Positions 24,336 to 32,774 of a stretch of 64,000 nucleotides of DNA are shown piece by piece. The stretch comes from JAVBTT01 sp031550325 (GTDB lineage: Bacteria; Bacillota; Clostridia; Oscillospirales; UBA929), in assembly GCA_031550325.1 (NCBI GenBank), contig JAVBOR010000013.1:1-64000 (forward strand), given 5' to 3'. The notes under the pieces were generated by a model, which had not been told where the DNA came from, did no database searches, and saw only the letters and a list, made by a program, of their open reading frames with translations. Numbering within the stretch: the stretch's first letter is position 1; each line of letters starts with the position of its first letter. Both the position numbers and the translations under genes were made by a program.

Positions 24336-24364
24336 ATGATAGCACAATATATAGATTTTGTCAA
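24336..24364 (-). promoter_or_regulatory. Promoter of the short minus-strand unit
   Basis: Minus-strand TTGACA (24359-24364) and TATCAT (24336-24341), 17-nt spacing. It lies 32 nt after the stop of the ABC ATPase gene. Confidence 0.75.
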
Positions 24365-24395
24365 GAGAGGAACATCAAAATGTGGTAGTTGAGAT

Positions 24396-25067
24396 TCAAC
24401 TATCAGTAAATCTTCCATCCTTCATATTGATAACACAGTCAGTACAAGCACGGATTTCGCCGTCATGCGTGACCATAATAACGCAACGGCCATAATCACG
24501 GGCTACACAAGACAGGAGCGAGATAATATTGTCGCCGTTTTCCGAATCAAGATTTCCAGTCGGCTCATCCGCTAAAATGATGTCCGCCTCCATGGATAGT
24601 GCACGGGCAATCGCAACGCGCTGCTGCTCTCCTCCTGACAGCATTCCGGGCAGGCGGCTGAACTGAGGTTTTGTCAAATCGACCTTGTCGAGGTAATCCG
24701 AAGCTCGATTTTTGGCGTCGGTTACCGACATTCCGGCGAGACGGAGCGGGAACATGACATTTTCAAGTGCGCTCAACAGCGGGAACAGATTATAGCTCTG
24801 ATAAATCAATGACGCATACAATCGCCGATAGCGATCCCGGTCAAGGCTTCGAAACGAAGTTTCCTTGTACAGAATCTCGCCCTCTGCCGGGAGATCCAAG
24901 CCACCCAACAGCGAAAGCAGCGTTGATTTTCCGCAGCCGCTTTTCCCCACAACCGCGTAGAATCTGCCGTACTCAAAATCATAAGACACTCTATCAAGCG
25001 CCAGAACGGTCTGATGTCTGGATTTGTAGGAGTAGGATACATCCCGCAGCGTCAGACAAACCATCAT
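24396..25067 (-). CDS. ABC transporter ATP-binding protein (MacB/LolD type)
   Basis: 223-aa ATPase with Walker A GKSGCGKS (about residues 42-49), signature LSGGEQQRVAIARAL, Walker B IILADEP and the H-loop VTHD. It belongs to the subfamily that powers FtsX-type permeases, which move lipoproteins or peptides or act as mechanotransmitters rather than import. It starts at 25067, overlapping the permease stop by 4 nt. It is the last gene of the sigma factor-to-ABC operon. Confidence 0.93.
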   Translation of the reverse strand: MMVCLTLRDVSYSYKSRHQTVLALDRVSYDFEYGRFYAVVGKSGCGKSTLLSLLGGLDLPAEGEILYKETSFRSLDRDRYRRLYASLIYQSYNLFPLLSALENVMFPLRLAGMSVTDAKNRASDYLDKVDLTKPQFSRLPGMLSGGEQQRVAIARALSMEADIILADEPTGNLDSENGDNIISLLSCVARDYGRCVIMVTHDGEIRACTDCVINMKDGRFTDS

Positions 25068-26275
25068 GCCACCTCCTTTACAGATTGCAGGAGCGGTTTT
25101 CTCGTCAATAGAAGAGTTGCAAGAATATATCCCGCGTTGACACCAAGCAGTAAGGTAATTCCATCCCTTATAGAGAGGCCGACGGAAGCGATTTCATTTC
25201 CGCTTAGAGACAGAATCGACGCTATCAGCGGCGAGATAATTAGACCTGTCAAAAGTCCCACAAAAGTCAACATAAGCGCCTCTGACGCGATTATGAAGAT
25301 CAGATCTCTCCTTGTAACCCCTTGTAAGCGAAGCAGGTGCAACTCGCGCCGCCGGTTGTAAACCTGCAACAAACCAGCCAAGAAACCGATGAGCGCGGAG
25401 AGAGCAAGTACGACAGGAATAATGATTTGCACCGTCCTGATGCTGCGTTCCATTGAGGCAACGGAATCCCTCAGCGACTCATCATGAACCGTCAGCGCGT
25501 ATTCGTGTGCCTGACGTGCCGCCATGTAGTCGATTTCCTTATAGCACATCGCCGCTTTTTCGCGGAATTCGTCCAGAGTTCGGTTGTCCTTTAGGGTAAA
25601 GCTCAGGGCCTGCGCGTGTGAAGGCCTTTCATGCGTATTGAGCAGCGTTTTCAGTGTTTGCCATGGGCAAAACAATAGTCCGTCAACATTGTGCCGAAAG
25701 CTGCCGATGACGGTCAGCGACAAAGTTGCGAAAGGCGCTTCCCATTCTGAATCCGATACGCGGAGTTCCAGCACATCCCCCGGGGAGTACCCCTGCAAAA
25801 GCAAGCCTTCGGGGATAACGCATACCTGAGCATCTCCTTGAAGGGCTGATTTGTTCCAACCCTCCGCGAAGCTCACCTCCACCTCCGTTGACAGGAGAAA
25901 ATTCGAGTAGCTGCCCTTCAAATCGCTCACTCCGACAAGCGGGTAGCGGGAAGAACCTTCTTTATCTAACGAGTAATAGACCTCTCGTGCGACAGAAAGC
26001 TCGCCGACATAGCCTTGCAGGTGTCCTTCATCCGTGAGATGGGCAATATCAAGCTCATCAAGCCATAAGTTCGACTGATTACTTCCCGTAATGTCGGACA
26101 GCACCGCGGTTACGGTCAGCGAATCCGTGAGGTGTTCGCTTCTGTCGTTAAGCATATCTACAAGTCCGTTCAAACAGCACAAAAACAGGGTCAGAATTGC
26201 CGGGAGTGCAAGCATACCCAGCGCCTTTCCCGCCCGCCGTGAAATATGTTTGAGCGCGTATTCCAGCAAAAACAT
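25064..26275 (-). CDS. FtsX/MacB-like ABC permease 1
   Basis: 403-aa membrane protein. It has one N-terminal membrane helix (about 18-36), a long extracytoplasmic domain, then three C-terminal helices (about 285-400) with the FtsX-like pattern RRRELHLLRLQGVTRRDLIFII. It lies 4 nt after the second permease stop and overlaps the ATPase start. With that ATPase and permease it probably makes a heterodimeric transporter. The substrate may be a peptide or lipoprotein. Confidence 0.85.
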   Translation of the reverse strand: MFLLEYALKHISRRAGKALGMLALPAILTLFLCCLNGLVDMLNDRSEHLTDSLTVTAVLSDITGSNQSNLWLDELDIAHLTDEGHLQGYVGELSVAREVYYSLDKEGSSRYPLVGVSDLKGSYSNFLLSTEVEVSFAEGWNKSALQGDAQVCVIPEGLLLQGYSPGDVLELRVSDSEWEAPFATLSLTVIGSFRHNVDGLLFCPWQTLKTLLNTHERPSHAQALSFTLKDNRTLDEFREKAAMCYKEIDYMAARQAHEYALTVHDESLRDSVASMERSIRTVQIIIPVVLALSALIGFLAGLLQVYNRRRELHLLRLQGVTRRDLIFIIASEALMLTFVGLLTGLIISPLIASILSLSGNEIASVGLSIRDGITLLLGVNAGYILATLLLTRKPLLQSVKEVA

Positions 26276-26279
26276 TTGG

Positions 26280-28094
26280 TTACTCCCTATAGCACAGCAG
26301 CTTCATGATGTTTTGCAGCGACATGAGAATCGATACCGCGAATACTCCTGCGGCCAGCGTTCCAAACAACCGGAGCATGGTTTCAATCGCGCTGTCAAAT
26401 CCTGCTCCCTGAATGGCTGTCCGAGCAAGCTGTTCGACATCGACGAGACTTCCCATCCCTCGCCGGAGCAGCAGTGCGGCGGCTCTGTCCATAAAGAACC
26501 GGCTTGAGATCAGCATTAGAACAGCTGCGGGAATTGCAGGTGCAAATCCGCTTAAAAAACTGTGCCATACGCAGGAAACCTTTGACATTCCCTGAGAACG
26601 CATCAGAGCTGTATTGCGCAGAGAACGGAACCAAAACAACACCAGATATACGAGCAGGAGCACGCTCCACAGAGGGAAGGAGATATATCGGAACAGCTTG
26701 ACTGAGTTTTGCAAATCGTTAAAAAGAGTCTTAAACTGCGCGTAGTCTCCGCCGACGAGTTGATATGAAAAATGGGAGGACAATACGGTTGTATAGTTTT
26801 CAAAAGTTTCCCATTCGCGCCCTCGCAAAACGAGTGATGAAATGTTGGTGGCAGCGAGACAATACGTTTTAGCAAGGCTGAGTGTTTCCTCACTCAGCGA
26901 CGTAACAGGGATGAACATCGAGCTTGGAGTGAAGCTGTACATATCGCCCTGGGATTCCGGAAGGGCAAATAATCCGATGATCGTAAAAGTCTCATTGCCG
27001 AGCCCCGTGTACGCTTGTGGGAAAACGGGGCTTATCCACTTGCGCGAGATACTCTCGTAGTACGAATAATCCGAATCCATAAGCTCAACCGATATCTCAT
27101 CACCGAGCTTGAGCCCCGAAGACTTTGCCAGAGCGGCGCTTAGGATACACACCTTGGCCCCGCTTTTCAGCTCATCCTGTGAAAAACTCCTCCCCTCCGC
27201 CATAACCGTCCGCCCATCCTTGAACGCGACGATACTTGCCGGATCCTCGGTAGCGATCAACTCAGCAGAACTAACTGCTTTCTTAATGTAAGCGATTTTG
27301 TCCGCCCAGCGTTTGCCTTCAGAGCTAAAAAGGAAATCTTCGGCCTCTCCCGTAAACTCGGTGAATGTGAGAACATCGTCATCCCGCGCCAGTACATCTT
27401 CGCCGTCATCATTGCGGACGAATTTTTCATATCGGGGAAAGCCGCCGCTACAAATCGCATCTTCATCAAAAACGCCGGTAGTGCTGTAAGTGTCATCTTT
27501 CGCCGGCATAAAACCGGTGAGCATATGGCCTTGGTACTCTTCCAAATACAGCAGATAGCGCTTACCAGCTTCGAAAGGAACCGCATCCTCGTGCAATAGC
27601 AGGTTTACAGTTGTCTGAATCCGTTTTGGGACAGGGTAATCCTCATGGAGAGCGTATACGTCCAAGACTGAAAACAATGCGGTTTGAACACTGTCGGTTC
27701 CATAGTTTTCGATGACGGCTTCTGTACATACACCGGAGAAAACAATGCAGTTATACGGCGCGTCAGGAGTTTTGCCAAGCGTAAGTGGATCTGACGACGA
27801 GGATATAACGGGGTGAAATTGAGGACTATACGCCATCATACCATAGTTTTGAGAAACATGGCCAGGAAAGCCGGTAAAGTCACCGCCTCGCCCGATATCC
27901 TCCAAAGGCTCGACGTCATCGTGTGACCGGGGTACGACAATTGAGCTGAATTCATAGGAGAGCTCGTCGGTGCTGCTCAGCAACACCGACGAGACTTCGA
28001 GACTAAACCAGACAAACAGACTGGAGAGCGCAAGGAAAAATACAAAAAGGCCGTTTGTCGCCGGTTTTCGCAGCAGCATACGCAGAGTAAACAT
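26280..28094 (-). CDS. FtsX-like ABC permease 2, with large extracytoplasmic domain
   Basis: 604-aa membrane protein with a helix at residues 15-35, an acidic and aromatic-rich external domain of about 430 residues, and three C-terminal helices (about 470-600; RSLRNTALMRSQGMSKVSC resembles the FtsX coupling region). No family name is recognised for the external domain. It is upstream of permease 1 by 4 nt. The pair is probably one membrane unit. Confidence 0.75.
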   Translation of the reverse strand: MFTLRMLLRKPATNGLFVFFLALSSLFVWFSLEVSSVLLSSTDELSYEFSSIVVPRSHDDVEPLEDIGRGGDFTGFPGHVSQNYGMMAYSPQFHPVISSSSDPLTLGKTPDAPYNCIVFSGVCTEAVIENYGTDSVQTALFSVLDVYALHEDYPVPKRIQTTVNLLLHEDAVPFEAGKRYLLYLEEYQGHMLTGFMPAKDDTYSTTGVFDEDAICSGGFPRYEKFVRNDDGEDVLARDDDVLTFTEFTGEAEDFLFSSEGKRWADKIAYIKKAVSSAELIATEDPASIVAFKDGRTVMAEGRSFSQDELKSGAKVCILSAALAKSSGLKLGDEISVELMDSDYSYYESISRKWISPVFPQAYTGLGNETFTIIGLFALPESQGDMYSFTPSSMFIPVTSLSEETLSLAKTYCLAATNISSLVLRGREWETFENYTTVLSSHFSYQLVGGDYAQFKTLFNDLQNSVKLFRYISFPLWSVLLLVYLVLFWFRSLRNTALMRSQGMSKVSCVWHSFLSGFAPAIPAAVLMLISSRFFMDRAAALLLRRGMGSLVDVEQLARTAIQGAGFDSAIETMLRLFGTLAAGVFAVSILMSLQNIMKLLCYRE

Positions 28095-28162
28095 AATGAC
28101 ACCTTTTTATTTGAGGCAGTTTGGTTTACAACCTTTCCCCTTGATTTTCACGTACAATACGG

Positions 28163-28585
28163 CTAACCATTTTTTTGAACGGCGGATAAATAGATTTCAT
28201 TGATGTAGTCAAAAGCAGATACATCGTTTGTGATTTCGTGATTGCCAAGGCTCAATAAGCTGCCGCTTGTGACTGAGGAATTATCAATGAACCAATCTTC
28301 TATGACTGAGCCATCCTTTAAAAAATGATTTTTAAATCTTGGAAAATCCATTGGTTTCGAGGTTTCCCGGACAGATATGTCCAAAAAAGTCTCCGTTATC
28401 CTGTCAATGAGCTTTCTGTCGGTGATCAAAACATCTTCCTGCTCATACCGGCTTGAAAAAAATTCAATCGTTACCTCATCGCAATCCAAAGACGCCATAG
28501 TATCTTCCGCCTTTTTCCCGCAAGATACCAAAGATAGCATGATCACAACCACAAACAAGAGCGCCGTCGTCTTTCCGATACGCAC
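28163..28585 (-). CDS. Small lipoprotein
   Basis: 140-aa protein with a signal peptide and lipobox LSLVSC (Cys about residue 20). The rest is a soluble domain without a recognised family. I choose the GTG at 28585, with GAGGAGG 8 nt upstream; an ATG at 28627 gives a longer, less typical signal sequence. It sits between the DUF4367 gene and the ABC permeases and is likely in the same operon. Confidence 0.75.
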   Translation of the reverse strand: MRIGKTTALLFVVVIMLSLVSCGKKAEDTMASLDCDEVTIEFFSSRYEQEDVLITDRKLIDRITETFLDISVRETSKPMDFPRFKNHFLKDGSVIEDWFIDNSSVTSGSLLSLGNHEITNDVSAFDYINEIYLSAVQKNG

Positions 28586-28667
28586 AGAAACCGCCTCCTC
28601 GAACAATAGAATGCTAATAGCCTTCACTATAATAACGATTGAACAGGGGGGTTCACTACAAAATTCT

Positions 28668-29375
28668 TTATTCTGCTTGAACGACGGACTCTGCCACTTT
28701 TATAAGCTCATCCAAATAGACAAACGACCATAAATCAAATACATAACCGTTTGCCACCCATATGACGCCGTTTTCGAAGCCGTCGGCTATCCCTTGTATT
28801 TTGTACCCTTCAAGTCCGTTGATCAGAGTTGGCGTGATTACTCTGTTTTCATTATCTGACGAAATGCTAAAGCCACCGTGTTTCGGATTATAACTAAACC
28901 GGATTTCATGACCTTCTTCGTCGAGGTAGAGCACAGCAGTCATGTTCCCGAGTTTATCAACCATGTCCTCTGAAAATCCATTTGGCAGATATTCAGGTCG
29001 CCATTCAGATGTGTTTGCTTCTGGAGCAGAATCCGAGAAGCCAAATTTTGTGAACTTCTCATACCATTCGGCAAATACTTCCGATACAGCCGCTCTGACC
29101 TGTGGATTAAGCATCAGCAGACCAAACAGGACGGTTGCTATAACCGCTACGCAAGCGACGGCTTTCTTGGCGTATTGTATGAATGACAGCCTAAACTCGC
29201 GTCGACGCTCCCGGATAAAAAGCGCCTTCATTCTCGCGTGATGAGAGTCCGAGAACGCGTATAGCTTGGCAAGCTCCGCTTCGCTTGGCAGTGAAGCCAA
29301 TTCGCGTTGATGATTTTCGATGATTGCCTGACGCAAAAGAGACTCAAAAATAAAGTTTTTTATCCTGTTATCCAT
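28668..29375 (-). CDS. DUF4367 membrane protein, probable anti-sigma factor
   Basis: 235-aa protein with a cytoplasmic N-terminal region of about 75 residues, one membrane helix (about 76-95; VACVAVIATVLFGLLML) and an extracytoplasmic DUF4367 domain (EYLPNGFSEDMVDKLG, GLEGYKIQG). It overlaps the sigma factor stop by 8 nt. The topology and pairing are those of ECF sigma/anti-sigma couples. I infer that it holds the sigma factor until an envelope signal. Confidence 0.8.
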   Translation of the reverse strand: MDNRIKNFIFESLLRQAIIENHQRELASLPSEAELAKLYAFSDSHHARMKALFIRERRREFRLSFIQYAKKAVACVAVIATVLFGLLMLNPQVRAAVSEVFAEWYEKFTKFGFSDSAPEANTSEWRPEYLPNGFSEDMVDKLGNMTAVLYLDEEGHEIRFSYNPKHGGFSISSDNENRVITPTLINGLEGYKIQGIADGFENGVIWVANGYVFDLWSFVYLDELIKVAESVVQAE

Positions 29376-29928
29376 TTGTGGTGCCCTCCCTGCTTAACAT
29401 TTCGCGGAGCTTGATTTTTGCCCTGAAAATCCGCATGGCGGCATTTTTCTCTGAGATGCCAAGGTCACTGGCGATTTGACGATCACTTAAAGCGTGGAAA
29501 TATTTCAATTCAAAAGCGGTTTTATAGATGTCGTCGAGCTGAGCGATACAAAAAAGAAGGTGGTTATATCCTTCCTCGCTGAGAAGCCTCGCGTCGACGT
29601 CAGGCTCTTCTGATGCTATCTCATAATCGTGGTCATACAACGATTCGGTCGGCAGTCCGTTTTCTTTTCGGCATATGTCAATCGCTTTGTTCTTCACAAT
29701 AATAACGATTCGCGACTTCAGCCTACTACCGGAAAGCTTAAAAATCTCAGCTTTATTCTTAATGATCTCTATAAATGCGTTCTGCACGGCTTCTTCCGCC
29801 CATGCGTGATTTTTCGTTACAAGCTTGGCTACATGCAGGCATGTGTACCGGTATTTCTCATAAATGCCGGTGAACGTGTCTTTTTCCTCTTCTGTTTCCA
29901 GCATGGCTAAGTAAAAAGCAATCATCAT
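29368..29928 (-). CDS. ECF-type RNA polymerase sigma factor
   Basis: 186-aa sigma-70 family protein with regions 2 and 4 only. Region 2 is around YRYTCLHVAKLVTKNHAWAEEAVQNAF. Region 4 contains the helix-turn-helix LSDRQIASDLGISEKNAAMRIFRAK. The start is one of two adjacent ATGs (29928 or 29925) after AGGAGGCG; a longer frame to 29979 runs through the promoter and is rejected. It heads the operon sigma, DUF4367, lipoprotein, permease 2, permease 1, ATPase. Promoter at 29948-29976. Confidence 0.9.
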   Translation of the reverse strand: MMIAFYLAMLETEEEKDTFTGIYEKYRYTCLHVAKLVTKNHAWAEEAVQNAFIEIIKNKAEIFKLSGSRLKSRIVIIVKNKAIDICRKENGLPTESLYDHDYEIASEEPDVDARLLSEEGYNHLLFCIAQLDDIYKTAFELKYFHALSDRQIASDLGISEKNAAMRIFRAKIKLREMLSREGTTNG

Positions 29929-29947
29929 GTCGCCTCCTGTCAAGCTC

Positions 29948-29976
29948 ATTATACAGAGAAACCGGCTGATTTCCAA
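29948..29976 (-). promoter_or_regulatory. Promoter of the sigma factor-ABC operon
   Basis: Minus-strand TTGGAA (29971-29976) and TATAAT (29948-29953), 17-nt spacing. It looks like a housekeeping-type promoter rather than an ECF promoter. Confidence 0.75.
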
Positions 29977-30053
29977 CACGCCTATGGATTTTCGCGACGG
30001 CAGAAGTTATGTGTAGTCAAGGTACGGGGGGTTAAGCTTTATTCAAAATCGTT

Positions 30054-30083
30054 TTGCGGCGCTTCCGGTTGAAAGCGCCGCAA
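30054..30083. terminator. Intergenic hairpin between divergent units
   Basis: Perfect 11-bp stem TTGCGGCGCTT (30054-30064) with AAGCGCCGCAA (30073-30083), 8-nt loop. It lies in the 305-nt gap between the sigma operon and the divergent lipoprotein gene. No T-tract, so insulation rather than termination is possible. Nothing else is recognised in the gap. Confidence 0.4.
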
Positions 30084-30233
30084 TTCAAAGACCAAACTTG
30101 GTTATTGAGCGATATATGGAACAAATCCGGGATTTTCTCGTCTAATCATTAGATATGAAATTAAGCGGGATGGTTTGCGGCACTATTATTCGTGGCATAG
30201 GCACAAAACTTGGGTAAACGGGAGTGCGGCACA

Positions 30234-30998
30234 TTGAAAAAGCTTTTTTGTTTTATAGGTATGATGCTCCTGACTGCGGCAGGGTGTTCAACGCAAAAAA
30301 CCGGCGACCCTGCAGTGACCGGCGCATCTTTTCAAACATATATAAGCGAAGCTTTCCCATCCGATCAATCCGTAAAATCTTCCGGCGAGACGGCTTCCGG
30401 CTTTGATGAATCTACTGCGGAAGAATCATCAAAGCCCGTTGATCCGCCTTTACAGCTGCACTTTACCGATTATAAGGCGGAGGTGTCCGCGCTCGCCGGT
30501 TTGTTGGATAAAGACGATGAGGTTATTGAGAATTTCCTTTTTGAGCATTCCGAATACTCGATGAACGGCCTATGCGGCAGAGAAGATATAGAGTTTCTGA
30601 TGCAAACATTGGATGAGCCGGTTTATCCGGTACATGACAGCGCCGAACCGGATGAAATAACGCTGCTACGTTTCGGCGATTCCTCCGAAAATATGCAAAT
30701 CTGGTTGAGATATGAGATTGACGGCGTCGTATACGGATTTACAATCACTAAGTTCAGAATTGGTGAGATTATAACGAATAACAAGAGTAATACAACAGAT
30801 TTGGAACACGTAAGCGCGCTTGAGGATGTGGATATCTACGCTGATGCCTTCGAGAATGGTAAAGAGTCAAAAGTAATGACATTTCATCTGGGATTAAAGG
30901 GAAAATATATCAACGCAAGAGTATATGACGCAAAGGACTTACAGGCTGCGCTTGAGGGTCTGCAGGCCTTTGGGTTTAGCAGCCTGAAGATTGAATAG
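30234..30998 (+). CDS. Lipoprotein of unknown function
   Basis: 254-aa exported lipoprotein: KK, hydrophobic LFCFIGMMLL, lipobox LTAAGC (Cys about 18). A Ser/Glu-rich linker then precedes a soluble domain from about residue 75. I choose the TTG at 30234 because GGGAG lies 9 nt upstream. No family is recognised. It is the only gene of the element on the plus strand and converges with the next lipoprotein gene. Confidence 0.7.
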   Translation: MKKLFCFIGMMLLTAAGCSTQKTGDPAVTGASFQTYISEAFPSDQSVKSSGETASGFDESTAEESSKPVDPPLQLHFTDYKAEVSALAGLLDKDDEVIENFLFEHSEYSMNGLCGREDIEFLMQTLDEPVYPVHDSAEPDEITLLRFGDSSENMQIWLRYEIDGVVYGFTITKFRIGEIITNNKSNTTDLEHVSALEDVDIYADAFENGKESKVMTFHLGLKGKYINARVYDAKDLQAALEGLQAFGFSSLKIE

Positions 30999-31055
30999 CG
31001 GCTTGCGAGTATGGACAAAGCCATCAACATTACTATGGCAAGTCTTTTCACGCCG

Positions 31056-32756
31056 TCACCTCGGCTCCAGCCAGTAATCGGCGAGCGGCGAGCGGACACT
31101 GTATTTTTCGCTGTATTCAAATTCCTCCGTCTCCGGGTCGTAGAGGTACACTTCTCTGACCGGCTGTGACGCTATAACCTTTTCGCCATTGTCTGTGTCG
31201 GCGATGCACTGGAACGCGCCCTGCAGCAGAATATCGACAGAGCCGTCGCCGTTTGCATCGTCATAGACAGGGGTCAAGTGCCCGTCTTCGTACCGGCAGC
31301 CGAAATACTCGGGGCCGTCCAGAGGGATGTTCTTGAACACAGCCGCGCCGCGCGCTTCTTCCCAGACGGTAATGTGCAGCCCCATGACATCTCCGCCAAT
31401 CGGCTGCGCAAACGCTCTGCCGTCGAGCCGGTAGATACCGAAGTCGCCGTTGTCCTGGTGGGAGTAAAGAAAAATCTCGATCAGCGGAAATACCATCCTT
31501 TCCACATAAACGATCTTGAGTTCCTCCGCTTCGGGCCAGCAGGCATTTACCATTGAATAATCCCCTCCAGGGCCTTCGCCTGGACAGGGCGACAGCTTTC
31601 CGTCGCGATAGGAAAACAGACAGCGCCGCGGCCAGTCGTATACCGTGTCACCGGATATAACCAGCCAGTCCTCCCTGTCGGGCAGCCGATAGACTTTTAT
31701 GCTTGTCAAGTCTTTTGGAAGCCCCAAGACGTCGAGAAAGCCGTACTCGTTTTCTATGTAATACTCCACAACCTGCGAGCGTATCCTGTGCAGATCACTC
31801 AGCGCCCAGGAGCAGTCCAGCAGGGAGGCCGAAGCGTCCGTATACGACGGATAAAACTCAAGGCCTATTCTATCAAGGTCGGGGATGTTTTCCGGGGCGA
31901 TCTCCCGCTCCGGCACGGGTTTTTCTTCATCCCACTGCTCTAAAAAGGCATACAGCTTTTCGAGGTCGAACTGGTCTTCGCTATCGTCTTTCATCAGCGC
32001 CCCGGTAAAGGTGAAGGGTTCTTGCATGATGACCGGTTGATAACCCGACATCACGCCGAAAAAGCGCTTCTCGATCTCGTCATGTGTCGCCGAAGTTACT
32101 GTGCCGTCATCGTTTAACAGTTCGTATTCGATATCGTCCAGCGCCGCGCCTTCGCGCACAAGCAATTCGTTGTACGAGCAAAAGGTCTGCGATTTTGGAT
32201 GCTCTATGTCTGAAAAATCGAAGAACATGTGTTGGCGTATGTAAAATCCCGGCCCGTCCCTGAACTGCCCGTGCGCCATCCACTGAAGTTTGCCCGTTTC
32301 CTTACTGCGATACAGCGCCAAGGTCTCGGGAAGACCGCCTGCTGCATCCTCGTTGAACAATACAAATTTCACCTGATCGTCTTGAAATGTATACCCGTAT
32401 ACAATGACCGAGTTTACCGTCCCGAGCGTAGAGGACAGCAGCTCCGGTACACCGTCGGAATCAAGATCCATCAGGCGGAAATGGCTCATTTCTGTCGGCG
32501 GCCAGTCAATCGGGTCATCAGGAAAAGCGCCATCCAGTACAGCGTCGGCATATGCAATCATCCACGCGGGACGCGTTTCCACAGATGGCGAGGGAGAAGG
32601 CGTGTCCGCAGTTGATATGGTCGGCGGCGCGGAGACGGCTGTACTCGTCGCAGTTGGAGGGACATCGGACGGTTTACATCCGGACATCATAAGCAACCCC
32701 GCCGCAAGCGAAAGCAGAAGCAACAGCGCAACGTGCCTGTTTTGTCTCTGGTTCAA
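31056..32756 (-). CDS. Large lipoprotein with Ca-binding-like DxDxDG repeats
   Basis: 566-aa exported lipoprotein with signal peptide, lipobox LMMSGC (Cys27), and a Pro/Ser/Thr-rich linker to about residue 60. DLDSDGVPELL (about 97) and DDANGDGSVDILL (about 505) look like FG-GAP or EF-hand-type metal-binding loops seen in VCBS-like surface proteins. The start at 32756 gives a normal signal sequence. It is 18 nt after the next lipoprotein's stop, so the two are probably co-transcribed. The function is unknown. Confidence 0.75.
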   Translation of the reverse strand: MNQRQNRHVALLLLLSLAAGLLMMSGCKPSDVPPTATSTAVSAPPTISTADTPSPSPSVETRPAWMIAYADAVLDGAFPDDPIDWPPTEMSHFRLMDLDSDGVPELLSSTLGTVNSVIVYGYTFQDDQVKFVLFNEDAAGGLPETLALYRSKETGKLQWMAHGQFRDGPGFYIRQHMFFDFSDIEHPKSQTFCSYNELLVREGAALDDIEYELLNDDGTVTSATHDEIEKRFFGVMSGYQPVIMQEPFTFTGALMKDDSEDQFDLEKLYAFLEQWDEEKPVPEREIAPENIPDLDRIGLEFYPSYTDASASLLDCSWALSDLHRIRSQVVEYYIENEYGFLDVLGLPKDLTSIKVYRLPDREDWLVISGDTVYDWPRRCLFSYRDGKLSPCPGEGPGGDYSMVNACWPEAEELKIVYVERMVFPLIEIFLYSHQDNGDFGIYRLDGRAFAQPIGGDVMGLHITVWEEARGAAVFKNIPLDGPEYFGCRYEDGHLTPVYDDANGDGSVDILLQGAFQCIADTDNGEKVIASQPVREVYLYDPETEEFEYSEKYSVRSPLADYWLEPR

Positions 32757-32774
32757 ATTTATACCCTCCCCGCT

